Shown: positions 1 to 8,706, counted from the first letter of the stretch. The stretch: 64,000 nt of DNA from an uncultured Bacteroidales bacterium (GCA_902768125.1 CACXKA010000006.1:234011-298010); one strand, 5' to 3'. Made by a program: numbers and translations. Notes: generated by a model from the letters alone, not told the origin.

Positions 1-87
1 GGCATATGTTTGAAAAAGATTTGGGAAACTGTTAGCGTATCTGTAGGTTAGAGAGAACTATAGGTTAAGCTTGGTTTTTCAAACGCA

Positions 88-142
88 AGGTAACCTTGAG
101 GTAATCTTGAGGTAATCTTGAGGTAACCTTGAGGTAATCTTG
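88..142. repeat. five tandem 11-base repeats
   Basis: Five head-to-tail copies of AGGTAAYCTTG, in which only the Y position varies (C,T,T,C,T). The block lies just beyond the 3' end of the tracrRNA and reads as non-coding. A period of 11 places each copy on nearly the same face of the helix, so a protein-binding array is possible; plain slippage DNA is the simpler view. Confidence 0.9.
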
Positions 143-169
143 AGGCACACAACGAGCTGATCATACATC

Positions 170-196
170 AAAAATGCCCCCGTTAAGGACGAGGGC
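170..196 (-). terminator. intrinsic terminator of the tracrRNA
   Basis: Read on the minus strand, GCCCTCG (196-190) pairs with CGGGGGC (182-176) around a 7-base loop and is followed by ATTTTT. All seven positions pair, one as G-U. It closes the tracrRNA and fits the terminator hairpin known at the 3' end of tracrRNAs. Confidence 0.85.
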
Positions 197-254
197 AAAA
201 CCTGAATGTTTTCACAACGGAATAATCCTTATTGTGATTTGCTTCAAATTAGGA
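170..254 (-). ncRNA. tracrRNA of the type II-C system
   Basis: The minus strand from about 253 to 232 carries an anti-repeat that pairs with the first 23 bases of the CRISPR repeat (minus-strand sense, GTTGTGATTTGC...) with one G-U pair and a single bulged T. After the anti-repeat comes a small nexus-like hairpin (GGA-TTAT-TCC, 228-219) and then a terminator hairpin ending near 170, giving an RNA of about 85 bases. The 5' end is inferred from the promoter at 258-289 and could shift by a few bases. The strand matters: it means crRNAs are read from the minus strand of the array. In type II systems tracrRNA guides RNase III processing and binds Cas9. Confidence 0.88.
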
Positions 255-257
255 TGG

Positions 258-289
258 CAAATTTACTACGTTTTTTGAATTTCTCCAAA
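258..289 (-). promoter_or_regulatory. tracrRNA promoter
   Basis: On the minus strand TTTG (289-286) is followed after exactly 20 bases by TAAATTTG (265-258), matching the Bacteroidetes primary-sigma consensus TTTG/TAnnTTTG. The expected start is a few bases downstream, at the beginning of the anti-repeat. Confidence 0.8.
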
Positions 290-295
290 TTTTTC

Positions 296-326
296 TTGAC
301 AAAATCATTGCTTTTCCGTAATTTTG
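296..326 (+). promoter_or_regulatory. cas operon promoter
   Basis: TTG (296-298), 20 bases, then TAATTTTG (319-326). Transcription should start near 331-335, leaving a leader of about 30 bases before the cas9 ATG at 365. The leader contains CTTCAAATTAG at 338-348, which is identical to the complement of the tracrRNA anti-repeat. This promoter is divergent from the tracrRNA promoter, with the two -33 boxes about 7 bases apart. Confidence 0.75.
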
Positions 327-364
327 GCGTCAAATAACTTCAAATTAGAAAAACCAAAACCGTT

Positions 365-3300
365 ATGAAAAAGATTTTAGGCCTCGATTTAGGAACAACA
401 AGCATTGGTTGGGCTGTAGTGAATGAAGCCACAAACAATGAAGAAAAATCTTCTATTGTCAAGTTGGGCGTTCGTGTGAATCCGCTAACCGTTGATGAAC
501 AGACCAACTTTGAAAAAGGCAGACCCATAACAACCAATGCCGATAGAACTTTGAAACGTAGTATGCGTCGCAATTTACAACGTTATAAACTACGTAGAGA
601 GAACTTGATAAATTGTTTGAAAGAGCATGGTTTTATCAATAACGATTCCATCTTATGCGAGAATGGTAATAGAACCACCTTCGAGACCTATCGTCTTCGT
701 GCTAAAGCAGCAACCGAAAAGATTAGTTTACAAGAACTGGCACGTGTTCTCCTAATGATTAACAAGAAACGTGGTTACAAAAGTAGCAGAAAGGCAAAAT
801 CCACCGATGAAGGCGAACTTGTGGACGGGATGACCGTTGCTAAAACACTCTATGAAGAAAACCTTACTCCAGGACAATACTCGCTCCTGCTTCTTCGTAA
901 CGGAAAGAAATATCTTCCTGATTATTACCAATCGGATCTTCATGCCGAGATGCTAAAAATATGGCACAAGCAACAGACATTTTATCCTGGCATCTTGACA
1001 CCAGATTTCATGAAAGCACTTGAAGGCAAAAGCAAAACGAACACTTCCAAAATATTCTATGCGCGTTTTGGCATTCACACGGCTGACAATAAAAGCAAGG
1101 ACAAGAAACTACAAGCATACGAATGGCGTGTTGATGCCTTAAACCGACAATTAACTATTGAAGAAGTCGCATACGTTATTAGCGACCTAAACGGACTTAT
1201 CAATGGTTCAAGTGGCTATTTAGGAAGAATCAGCGATAGGAGTAAGAATTTGTACTTCAACAAGCAAACCGTCGGGCAGTATCTGATGCAGGAATTAGAT
1301 AAGAATCCTAACTACAGCTTGAAGAACTCTGTCTTTTATCGGCAGGACTATCTTGATGAGTTTGAAGCCATTTGGAACACACAATCCCAATATCACCCAG
1401 AACTCACGCCTGAACTAAAGAAAGAGCTGGGCAACATCATCATTTTCTATCAACGTCCTTTGAAAAGTCAAAAGGGCTTGGTGGCAATATGTGAATTGGA
1501 GAACGAAAAACGGGAAGTAGAAGTGGATGGCGCTAAGAAACAGATTACAATCGGATGCAAAGTCTGTCCAAAGTCCTCACCCCTGTTTCAAGAGTTCCGC
1601 ATGTGGCAACGCTTGAATGATATTGTAATCTATGATTCCAATGCAATGCCCGACCTTTTCGGAAATGGCAGAGCCACAAAACGGCGTTTGACAGAAGAGG
1701 AGATGAACACTCTTGCTTTTGAACTAAGCATTAAAGGTAAAATGACCAAACAGCAAATGTTGAAGTGTCTGTTTGGAAAGACGGCTGGGCTTGACATGAA
1801 CTTCAAGGACATTGACGGCAACGAAACGCAAGCAAAATTATTCGAAGCCTACCTCAAAATTGTAGAAATGTCTGGACATGAAGGATATGACCTTGCCAAG
1901 TTAAATGCTTCTCAAATTTTAGATGTTGTTGAAAAAGTTTTCACAGGATTAGGTTTTAACACAGCACCACTCTATTTCGATGTATCCATTGAAGGGAAAC
2001 AATTCGACAAACAGCCCATGTACCAGCTGTGGCATCTACTCTATTCGTATGAAAGCGATAATTCTAAAACCGGTGATGCCAGCCTTGTGAAGAAAATACG
2101 AGATATCTTCAATTTCGACAACGATGACTATGCCAAAGTCATTGCTGCTGTTTCTTTTAAGCCCGATTATGGAAGTCTCAGCGCAAAGGCTATTCGCAAT
2201 CTTCTCCCAATCATGAAAAAAGGGATTGAATATAGCGAAGCCTGCAAATCAAAATATGGCACCCACTCTAAACGTTCGCTGACAAAAGAAGAACTTGATC
2301 AAAAAGAACTGAAAGGTTATCTGGATTTGTTGCCCAAGAATAGCCTTCGAAACCCAGTTGTTGAGAAGATATTGAATCAGATGATAAACGTGGTGAATGA
2401 AGTAGTCACAACATATGGTCCTATTGATGAAATCCGTATTGAAATGGCTCGTGACTTAAAGCAAAGTGCAAAAAAGCGTGAGGATAAAACAAACGACATC
2501 AATGCGATGAATGCCTATCATGAGCAAATCAAAAAAATTCTCCAAGCCGCTCCTTTCAATATAGAGCATGTAAGTCGTAACGACATTATACGTTACAAAT
2601 TATATGAAGAGCTGAAAGAGAATGGATATAAAACCCTTTATTCCAACAAGTATATTCCCAAAGAAAAGTTATTCAGCCGCGAGATTGACATAGAGCATAT
2701 CATACCACAGGCGCGTTTGTTTGATGATTCTTTCTCAAACAAAACGCTGGAATGGCGTAGCATCAATCAAGAGAAAAGTAATGCCACAGCCTTCGACTAT
2801 GTAAAAGGAAAATATGGAGAAGCTGGGGCGAAGGAATACAAACAACGTGTTGACGAATTACTCAAGCAGAAAGTTATCAGCAAGGCAAAACACGCCTATT
2901 TGCTGATGTCAGTGGAAGGTATTCCAAGCAACATTCTTAATAGAGAACTAAATGACACACAATATATCGCAAGAAAAGCACGCGAAATATTAGAGCAGGT
3001 TGCCAAAGTCGTTGTGCCAACTACTGGCAAAATTACAAAGCGGTTGCGAGAAGACTGGCAGTTAGTGAATGTCATGCAAGAACTAAACTACCCTAAGTAT
3101 CAGCAATTAGGATTGGCTGAAACTTTCGAAAAAGAATGGACAAAGCGTAATGACCACCGACATCATGCAATGGACGCATTGACTATCGCTTTCACGAAAC
3201 TGAGCATTATTCAATATTTAAATAATCTGAACGCACGAAGCGACAAATCAAGTAGCATCTACGGCATTGAACAGAATGAACTGTATCGCGACAAACATGG

Positions 3301-4495
3301 CTCTCTTAGATTTTTACCACCAATCCCATTGGATGAATTCCGAGCAGAAGCCAAACAGCACTTGGAACAGATTCTTGTATCCATCAAATCCAAAACAAAA
3401 GTGGTTACGCGCAACACCAACAAATCAAAATCCAAGAAAGTAGAGAAAGGCTATAACAAACGAGTACAATTGACTCCGCGTGGGCAATTACACAATGAAA
3501 CCATCTATGGCAGCAGCCAACGATATGTGACTAAAGAAGAAAAAGTTGGTTCTTCCTTTGATGTAGCGAAGATTTCCACCGTCGCGAACAAAGCCTATAG
3601 AGAGGCATTACAACGTCGTCTTGATACATATAATGGTGACGTGAAGAAAGCATTTACGGGCAAGAACTCTTTGGAAAAGACACCCATTTGGTTGGACGAT
3701 TTGCACACACGCGCCGTTCCTATTAAGGTAAAGTGTGTAACTATGGAAACCATCTATACCATACGCAAACTAATCTCTAAAGATTTGAGAATCGACAAAG
3801 TGATTGATAAGCATATTCAAGATATCCTCCGTACACGTCTCGAAGAATATGAAGGTGATGCTAATAAAGCGTTCTCTAACTTGGACGAAAATCCCATCTG
3901 GTTGAATGAGGAGAAAGGTATTTGCATTAAGAGTGTTGCCATCAATGCCGGATTGAGTAAACCTGAGGCCATTCACGAGAAGCGAGACCATCGTGGACAA
4001 CTGATATTTAACAAAAAAGGGAACAAACAAGCTGCAGACTTTGTTCAAACAGCCAACAACCATCATGTTGCCATTTTCCGCGATGCAGAAGGGAAACTAC
4101 AAGAGCACATCGTATCATTCTACGAGGCGGCCATGCGCGCCAACCAGGGATTACCCATCATTGACAAAGAATACAACAAGGCGGAAGGGTGGGAATTTCT
4201 TTTTACAATGAAACAGAATGAATACTTTGTATTCCCTGATAAAAACTTCTGTCCTTCAGAATATGACTTGATGAATCCAGAAAATAACGCCATCATTAGC
4301 CCACATTTGTTCCGAGTACAGAAACTCACCACCAAAGATTATTTCTTTAGACACCATCTTGAAACAACAGTTGAAGACAAAAATGAACTCAGAGAAATGA
4401 CATGGAAGCGGATTCGAAACTGTGATGGACTAAAAGGTATTATAAAAGTTAGAGTCAACCACATTGGTCAAATCGTAGCTGTAGGAGAATATTAA
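365..4495 (+). CDS. cas9: Cas9 endonuclease, type II-C
   Basis: RNA-guided DNA endonuclease of 1376 residues, a usual size for the large Bacteroidetes II-C Cas9 proteins. RuvC-I is at the N-terminus (GLDLGTTSIGWA, Asp8). An arginine-rich bridge helix follows at about residues 62-82 (RTLKRSMRRNLQRYKLRREN). RuvC-II has EIRIEMARDL with Glu693, the HNH domain has DIEHIIPQ with His778 followed by the SNKT and NQEKSN asparagines, and RuvC-III has NDHRHHAMDA with Asp937. All nuclease residues appear intact. The C-terminal 400 residues hold the PAM-recognition region, including two related segments near 1073-1124 and 1146-1196. cas1 starts one base after the stop and no csn2 or cas4 follows, which defines subtype II-C. 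Confidence 0.97.
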   Translation: MKKILGLDLGTTSIGWAVVNEATNNEEKSSIVKLGVRVNPLTVDEQTNFEKGRPITTNADRTLKRSMRRNLQRYKLRRENLINCLKEHGFINNDSILCENGNRTTFETYRLRAKAATEKISLQELARVLLMINKKRGYKSSRKAKSTDEGELVDGMTVAKTLYEENLTPGQYSLLLLRNGKKYLPDYYQSDLHAEMLKIWHKQQTFYPGILTPDFMKALEGKSKTNTSKIFYARFGIHTADNKSKDKKLQAYEWRVDALNRQLTIEEVAYVISDLNGLINGSSGYLGRISDRSKNLYFNKQTVGQYLMQELDKNPNYSLKNSVFYRQDYLDEFEAIWNTQSQYHPELTPELKKELGNIIIFYQRPLKSQKGLVAICELENEKREVEVDGAKKQITIGCKVCPKSSPLFQEFRMWQRLNDIVIYDSNAMPDLFGNGRATKRRLTEEEMNTLAFELSIKGKMTKQQMLKCLFGKTAGLDMNFKDIDGNETQAKLFEAYLKIVEMSGHEGYDLAKLNASQILDVVEKVFTGLGFNTAPLYFDVSIEGKQFDKQPMYQLWHLLYSYESDNSKTGDASLVKKIRDIFNFDNDDYAKVIAAVSFKPDYGSLSAKAIRNLLPIMKKGIEYSEACKSKYGTHSKRSLTKEELDQKELKGYLDLLPKNSLRNPVVEKILNQMINVVNEVVTTYGPIDEIRIEMARDLKQSAKKREDKTNDINAMNAYHEQIKKILQAAPFNIEHVSRNDIIRYKLYEELKENGYKTLYSNKYIPKEKLFSREIDIEHIIPQARLFDDSFSNKTLEWRSINQEKSNATAFDYVKGKYGEAGAKEYKQRVDELLKQKVISKAKHAYLLMSVEGIPSNILNRELNDTQYIARKAREILEQVAKVVVPTTGKITKRLREDWQLVNVMQELNYPKYQQLGLAETFEKEWTKRNDHRHHAMDALTIAFTKLSIIQYLNNLNARSDKSSSIYGIEQNELYRDKHGSLRFLPPIPLDEFRAEAKQHLEQILVSIKSKTKVVTRNTNKSKSKKVEKGYNKRVQLTPRGQLHNETIYGSSQRYVTKEEKVGSSFDVAKISTVANKAYREALQRRLDTYNGDVKKAFTGKNSLEKTPIWLDDLHTRAVPIKVKCVTMETIYTIRKLISKDLRIDKVIDKHIQDILRTRLEEYEGDANKAFSNLDENPIWLNEEKGICIKSVAINAGLSKPEAIHEKRDHRGQLIFNKKGNKQAADFVQTANNHHVAIFRDAEGKLQEHIVSFYEAAMRANQGLPIIDKEYNKAEGWEFLFTMKQNEYFVFPDKNFCPSEYDLMNPENNAIISPHLFRVQKLTTKDYFFRHHLETTVEDKNELREMTWKRIRNCDGLKGIIKVRVNHIGQIVAVGEY

Positions 4496-4496
4496 C

Positions 4497-5420
4497 ATGA
4501 TCAAGAAGACCCTCTATTTCGGAAATCCCATCTACCTCAGTCTCCGCAATTCACAGCTGGTACTGAAGACGCCAGATGCGGATAAATTGGAAGAGTCGTT
4601 CAAACGGGAAGCAGAACGGACGATTCCAATTGAGGATATCGGTGTGGTGGTGCTCGACAACAGACGCATCACCATCACAACAGGAGCAATGGAAGCATTA
4701 CTTGACAACAATTGTGCCATCATCACATGTAACAGCACAAATCTGCCGGTGGGGCTGATGCTGCCTCTGAGTGGAAACACCACACAGAGCGAACGTTTCC
4801 GCAACCAGATAGATGCGTCGTTGCCACTTAAGAAACAACTTTGGCAACAAACCGTCCGACAAAAAATCTTGAACCAGGCTACAGTATTGAACAAGAACAC
4901 AGGAGCAATCGTCAAGAATATGCAGGTATGGGCAAACGAGGTGAAAAGTGGCGACCCAGACAACTTCGAAGCCCGTGCTGCCACTTATTATTGGCGCAAC
5001 CTCTTCCCCACGCTGCCTAACTTCGTGCGTGGACGTGAAGGTGAGCCTCCCAACAATCTTCTTAATTATGGTTATGCCATCCTACGGGCTTGTGTGGCTC
5101 GTGGTTTAGTGGGAAGTGGACTCTTGCCAACCTTGGGCATCCATCACCACAATCGCTACAATGCCTATTGTCTGGCTGATGACATCATGGAACCATATCG
5201 TCCTTTTGTAGACGATCTGGTCATCAACATCATGCAACAATATCCCGATTACAGTGAACTGACACTTAGCATCAAGGCAGCCCTACTCACCATTCCTTCA
5301 CTTGACGTGATGCTAGATGGTAAACGCAGCCCGTTAATGATTGCTGTAGGTCAAACGACCGCAAGCCTCGCCAAATGCTTTAACGGCGAGTTGCGGAAAA
5401 TCTCATACCCTGAATTATAA
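4497..5420 (+). CDS. cas1: Cas1 integrase, type II
   Basis: Spacer-integration nuclease of 307 residues that works as a Cas1-Cas2 complex on new protospacers. The N-terminal beta domain begins MIKKTLYFGNPIYLSL. The alpha-helical catalytic part carries the metal-binding residues expected of the family: Glu158 in FEARAATYYW, the histidines of GIHHHN (216-218) and the acidic cluster LADDIMEPY (228-232). It starts one base after the cas9 stop and is followed by cas2 after 9 bases, so the three genes form one transcript. The catalytic assignments rest on family knowledge, not on a structure. Confidence 0.96.
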   Translation: MIKKTLYFGNPIYLSLRNSQLVLKTPDADKLEESFKREAERTIPIEDIGVVVLDNRRITITTGAMEALLDNNCAIITCNSTNLPVGLMLPLSGNTTQSERFRNQIDASLPLKKQLWQQTVRQKILNQATVLNKNTGAIVKNMQVWANEVKSGDPDNFEARAATYYWRNLFPTLPNFVRGREGEPPNNLLNYGYAILRACVARGLVGSGLLPTLGIHHHNRYNAYCLADDIMEPYRPFVDDLVINIMQQYPDYSELTLSIKAALLTIPSLDVMLDGKRSPLMIAVGQTTASLAKCFNGELRKISYPEL

Positions 5421-5429
5421 ATAAAGAAT

Positions 5430-5771
5430 ATGAGTAGTCTGTCACGTCTTACTGAATACCGAGTTATGTGGATTTTAGTATTCTTCGACTTGCCCACTGA
5501 AACCAAGAAGGACAAAAAACGATACACGGATTTTCGCAAGAAACTCCAATGTGACGGATTCACCATGTTCCAGTTCTCCATCTACATTCGGCACTGTGCC
5601 AGCAGCGAGAATGCAGAGGTACATTTAAAAAGAGTTAAATCTTTCCTTCCTGAGTTCGGAAAGGTCGGATTGCTAACTATAACTGACAAACAGTTCGGAA
5701 ATATGCAACTTTTTTATGGACAGAAACCAACCGAACCGAAAGCACCAGGTGTACAGTTAGAATTATTCTAA
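5430..5771 (+). CDS. cas2: Cas2 adaptation protein
   Basis: Small ferredoxin-fold protein of 113 residues that bridges Cas1 dimers during spacer capture. The first strand WILVFFDLPT carries the conserved Asp20, and the C-terminal beta strand ends VQLELF, as in type II Cas2 proteins. It is the last gene of the operon and is followed at once by a strong hairpin terminator, which separates it from the array. Confidence 0.95.
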   Translation: MSSLSRLTEYRVMWILVFFDLPTETKKDKKRYTDFRKKLQCDGFTMFQFSIYIRHCASSENAEVHLKRVKSFLPEFGKVGLLTITDKQFGNMQLFYGQKPTEPKAPGVQLELF

Positions 5772-5777
5772 AAATAG

Positions 5778-5803
5778 AAAAACCAGCCGTCAAGCTGGTT
5801 TTT
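5778..5803. terminator. bidirectional terminator between cas2 and the array
   Basis: AAAAACCAGC (5778-5787) and GCTGGTTTTT (5794-5803) form a perfect 10-base stem with loop CGTCAA. Because it has A on one side and T on the other it can stop transcription from both sides: the cas operon arriving on the plus strand and crRNA precursors arriving on the minus strand. Confidence 0.85.
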
Positions 5804-5880
5804 CCATGCCATATTCCCTTCTTTTTTATTTTCTAATTTCACCTACAACATCTTGTTAATCTGCAATTTACAAAGATTGT
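5804..5880. other. AT-rich spacer at the cas2 end of the array
   Basis: Seventy-seven bases of mostly A and T with no gene. It could be a leader for spacer integration, but crRNA transcription appears to run toward it and not away from it, so the role is open. Confidence 0.35.
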
Positions 5881-8230
5881 GGTGTATATGACTCTGCAAA
5901 GATACTAATTTGAAAGCAAATCACAACCAGAGTGGCTCTCCATCGCATCACGGATGCGGTGTATATGACTCTGCAAAGATACTAATTTGAAAGCAAATCA
6001 CAACGTCAGAGCCATACGGCTCACCAGTTAGTGGGGTGTATATGACTCTGCAAAGATACTAATTTGAAAGCAAATCACAACTCCCAACATTCAGCTGAGC
6101 GTGAAGGACACGGTGTATATGACTCTGCAAAGATACTAATTTGAAAGCAAATCACAACTGACCGAGGTGGATATGGAGCGCACCTATTGGTGTATATGAC
6201 TCTGCAAAGATACTAATTTGAAAGCAAATCACAACTGGTGTCTTGTTGCCCTTGCTGTCGGTCATGGTGTATATGACTCTGCAAAGATACTAATTTGAAA
6301 GCAAATCACAACGGCATAATGCTAATCTTTTAACTGTTAAAGGTGTATATGACTCTGCAAAGATACTAATTTGAAAGCAAATCACAACACGTTTCATTTT
6401 GTTATCTCGATTGTTTATGGTGTATATGACTCTGCAAAGATACTAATTTGAAAGCAAATCACAACAAGACAGTTCTTGACATTCGCTACGAAATTGGTGT
6501 ATATGACTCTGCAAAGATACTAATTTGAAAGCAAATCACAACGGCTGCTTGTGCCACACGCAGCCTTACATCGGTGTATATGACTCTGCAAAGATACTAA
6601 TTTGAAAGCAAATCACAACTTCGTTCAGGACAATCTCTTGTGAGGATACGGTGTATATGACTCTGCAAAGATACTAATTTGAAAGCAAATCACAACTTGC
6701 GGCTAAAACCAAAGCGGAGGCACGGCGGTGTATATGACTCTGCAAAGATACTAATTTGAAAGCAAATCACAACTCTCCTTACACTCCTGTTTGGCAACAG
6801 TCAGGTGTATATGACTCTGCAAAGATACTAATTTGAAAGCAAATCACAACGGTTATTAAATGTCGCTGCTGGATGGTGTTGGTGTATATGACTCTGCAAA
6901 GATACTAATTTGAAAGCAAATCACAACGGAATCCGTTCATCGCCACCAGTTCAAAGGGTGTATATGACTCTGCAAAGATACTAATTTGAAAGCAAATCAC
7001 AACAGGGTAGCCTCTGTTCAGATTAAAACATTCGGTGTATATGACTCTGCAAAGATACTAATTTGAAAGCAAATCACAACCTGCTTGCCATCGCTATGCT
7101 CATTGCGGTGGTGTATATGACTCTGCAAAGATACTAATTTGAAAGCAAATCACAACACCCAGTCCGCAGTCCTCGAAGAGTGCGAAGGTGTATATGACTC
7201 TGCAAAGATACTAATTTGAAAGCAAATCACAACGATGATGCCGATACATTAAACGGACGGTTGGGTGTATATGACTCTGCAAAGATACTAATTTGAAAGC
7301 AAATCACAACAGCAGCCGCCAACAGGTCTTGCGTTTCCTGGTGTATATGACTCTGCAAAGATACTAATTTGAAAGCAAATCACAACGCATCGACGTGGAT
7401 TGTGGCTGCACCAACCGGTGTATATGACTCTGCAAAGATACTAATTTGAAAGCAAATCACAACAAATGTTAAAAAGTACCAAATATTACACTTGGTGTAT
7501 ATGACTCTGCAAAGATACTAATTTGAAAGCAAATCACAACGGCCCGTTCACCGTCCCCTTGTTTTCCATGGGTGTATATGACTCTGCAAAGATACTAATT
7601 TGAAAGCAAATCACAACGCATCGTTTTTGATGAACGAAAGTGATAAGGGTGTATATGACTCTGCAAAGATACTAATTTGAAAGCAAATCACAACGAGATG
7701 CCTCGGCTATACAACCTAAGCTTGGTGTATATGACTCTGCAAAGATACTAATTTGAAAGCAAATCACAACGTTAAGATTAAATCAGCTCCATATTTCACG
7801 GTGTATATGACTCTGCAAAGATACTAATTTGAAAGCAAATCACAACAGAAGCCACCCCACTTGTTGGTCAAGCCGTGGTGTATATGACTCTGCAAAGATA
7901 CTAATTTGAAAGCAAATCACAACTCCGTGCTCGAACACCGTCACCCACCGGTCGGTGTATATGACTCTGCAAAGATACTAATTTGAAAGCAAATCACAAC
8001 ATGTTTGGCATACAACTTATCCACATCATAGGTGTATATGACTCTGCAAAGATACTAATTTGAAAGCAAATCACAACTACGTATGCTACGATGAAGATGC
8101 AACAGGGGGTGTATATGACTCTGCAAAGATACTAATTTGAAAGCAAATCACAACAGTGGCGACTCTGCTAAAATCGGTTCAAGGGTGTATATGACTCTGC
8201 AAAGATACTAATTTGAAAGCAAATCACAAC
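5881..8230 (-). CRISPR. type II-C CRISPR array, 31 repeats and 30 spacers
   Basis: Thirty-one copies of a 47-base repeat (plus strand: begins GGTGTATATGACTCTG, ends GCAAATCACAAC) separated by 30 spacers, 23 of 30 bases and 7 of 29. I see no mismatch in any copy, including both terminal ones. The strand is set to minus because the tracrRNA anti-repeat and an in-repeat promoter both read on that strand; there the repeat begins GTTGTGATTTGC, as in other Bacteroidetes II-C arrays. No spacer matches other sequence in this window by eye. Uniform repeats and a long array suggest recent activity. Confidence 0.98.
8200..8229 (-). promoter_or_regulatory. promoter inside each CRISPR repeat (last copy shown)
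   Basis: On the minus strand each repeat has TTG at repeat positions 2-4, 19 bases, then TATCTTTG at positions 24-31, a full match to the Bacteroidetes TTG/TAnnTTTG promoter. The predicted start is at about repeat position 36, about 11 bases before the next spacer. The same elements occur in all 31 copies. Family knowledge: Neisseria II-C repeats carry such promoters. Confidence 0.6.
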
Positions 8231-8381
8231 ACGGTTCTTTGTGCACTTAATCGTAACGTTGAATTACGCTCGTTATCGCTTGCGCTTTCGTAACAACGTG
8301 GAGAAAGAACGTAGGATGCGCCTCAACAATTAAAATAAAAGTGTTTTTATTTTGTATTGTCTTCAGCTTTCACTACCTTTG
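8231..8381 (+). promoter_or_regulatory. promoter region of the antitoxin-toxin pair
   Basis: TTTG (8351-8354), 19 bases, TACCTTTG (8374-8381) lies 19 bases before the ATG at 8401. Just upstream AAAATAAAA (8332-8340) and TTTTATTTT (8345-8353) form an inverted repeat running into the -33 box. Bases 8234-8261 resemble the promoter at 13115-13146 but have lost its -33 TTTG at the junction with the last CRISPR repeat. Confidence 0.7.
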
Positions 8382-8400
8382 CATTGTAAATCAAGAAATC

Positions 8401-8706
8401 ATGAGCAATACAGATTGTTTAAGCAAGTTTTCCAAAAATCTGTTTTGGGATGTCGATACATCTCAACTACAGATGAATGCTCATGCTGCCTATATCATCC
8501 AAAGAGTGATGGAATATGGACAGATGGATGATTGGCGACTCATTAATCGCTTTTATGGTCTTGACAAGATTGTGAATGTGTGTCAACAATTACGAACGCT
8601 GGATCCCGTTTGTCTCTCTTTTCTTTGCACCATATCACACACTAAACCAGAACAATATCGATGCTATCACTTCAGACAGTCTACCCCAACACCTTGGAAC
8701 TCCTGA
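8401..8706 (+). CDS. DUF6922 antitoxin-like protein
   Basis: Protein of 101 residues that matches the DUF6922 style by recognition: a FWDVDTSQLQ start, a YIIQRVMEYG helix, DDWRLINRFYG, then LRTLDP and a C-terminal RCYHFRQSTPTPW. In Bacteroidetes this family usually sits directly before an AbiEii-type nucleotidyltransferase, where it takes the antitoxin position. The start at 8401 is chosen because the promoter -7 box lies at 8374-8381, inside the longer open frame that begins at 8341. It overlaps the next gene by 46 bases, so the two are translated together. The antitoxin role is inferred from context. Confidence 0.8.
   Translation: MSNTDCLSKFSKNLFWDVDTSQLQMNAHAAYIIQRVMEYGQMDDWRLINRFYGLDKIVNVCQQLRTLDPVCLSFLCTISHTKPEQYRCYHFRQSTPTPWNS

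Noticed and set aside
8341-8400. Longer start for the DUF6922 gene
   Set aside because: The extension contains the promoter boxes (8351-8381), so it lies upstream of the transcript start.
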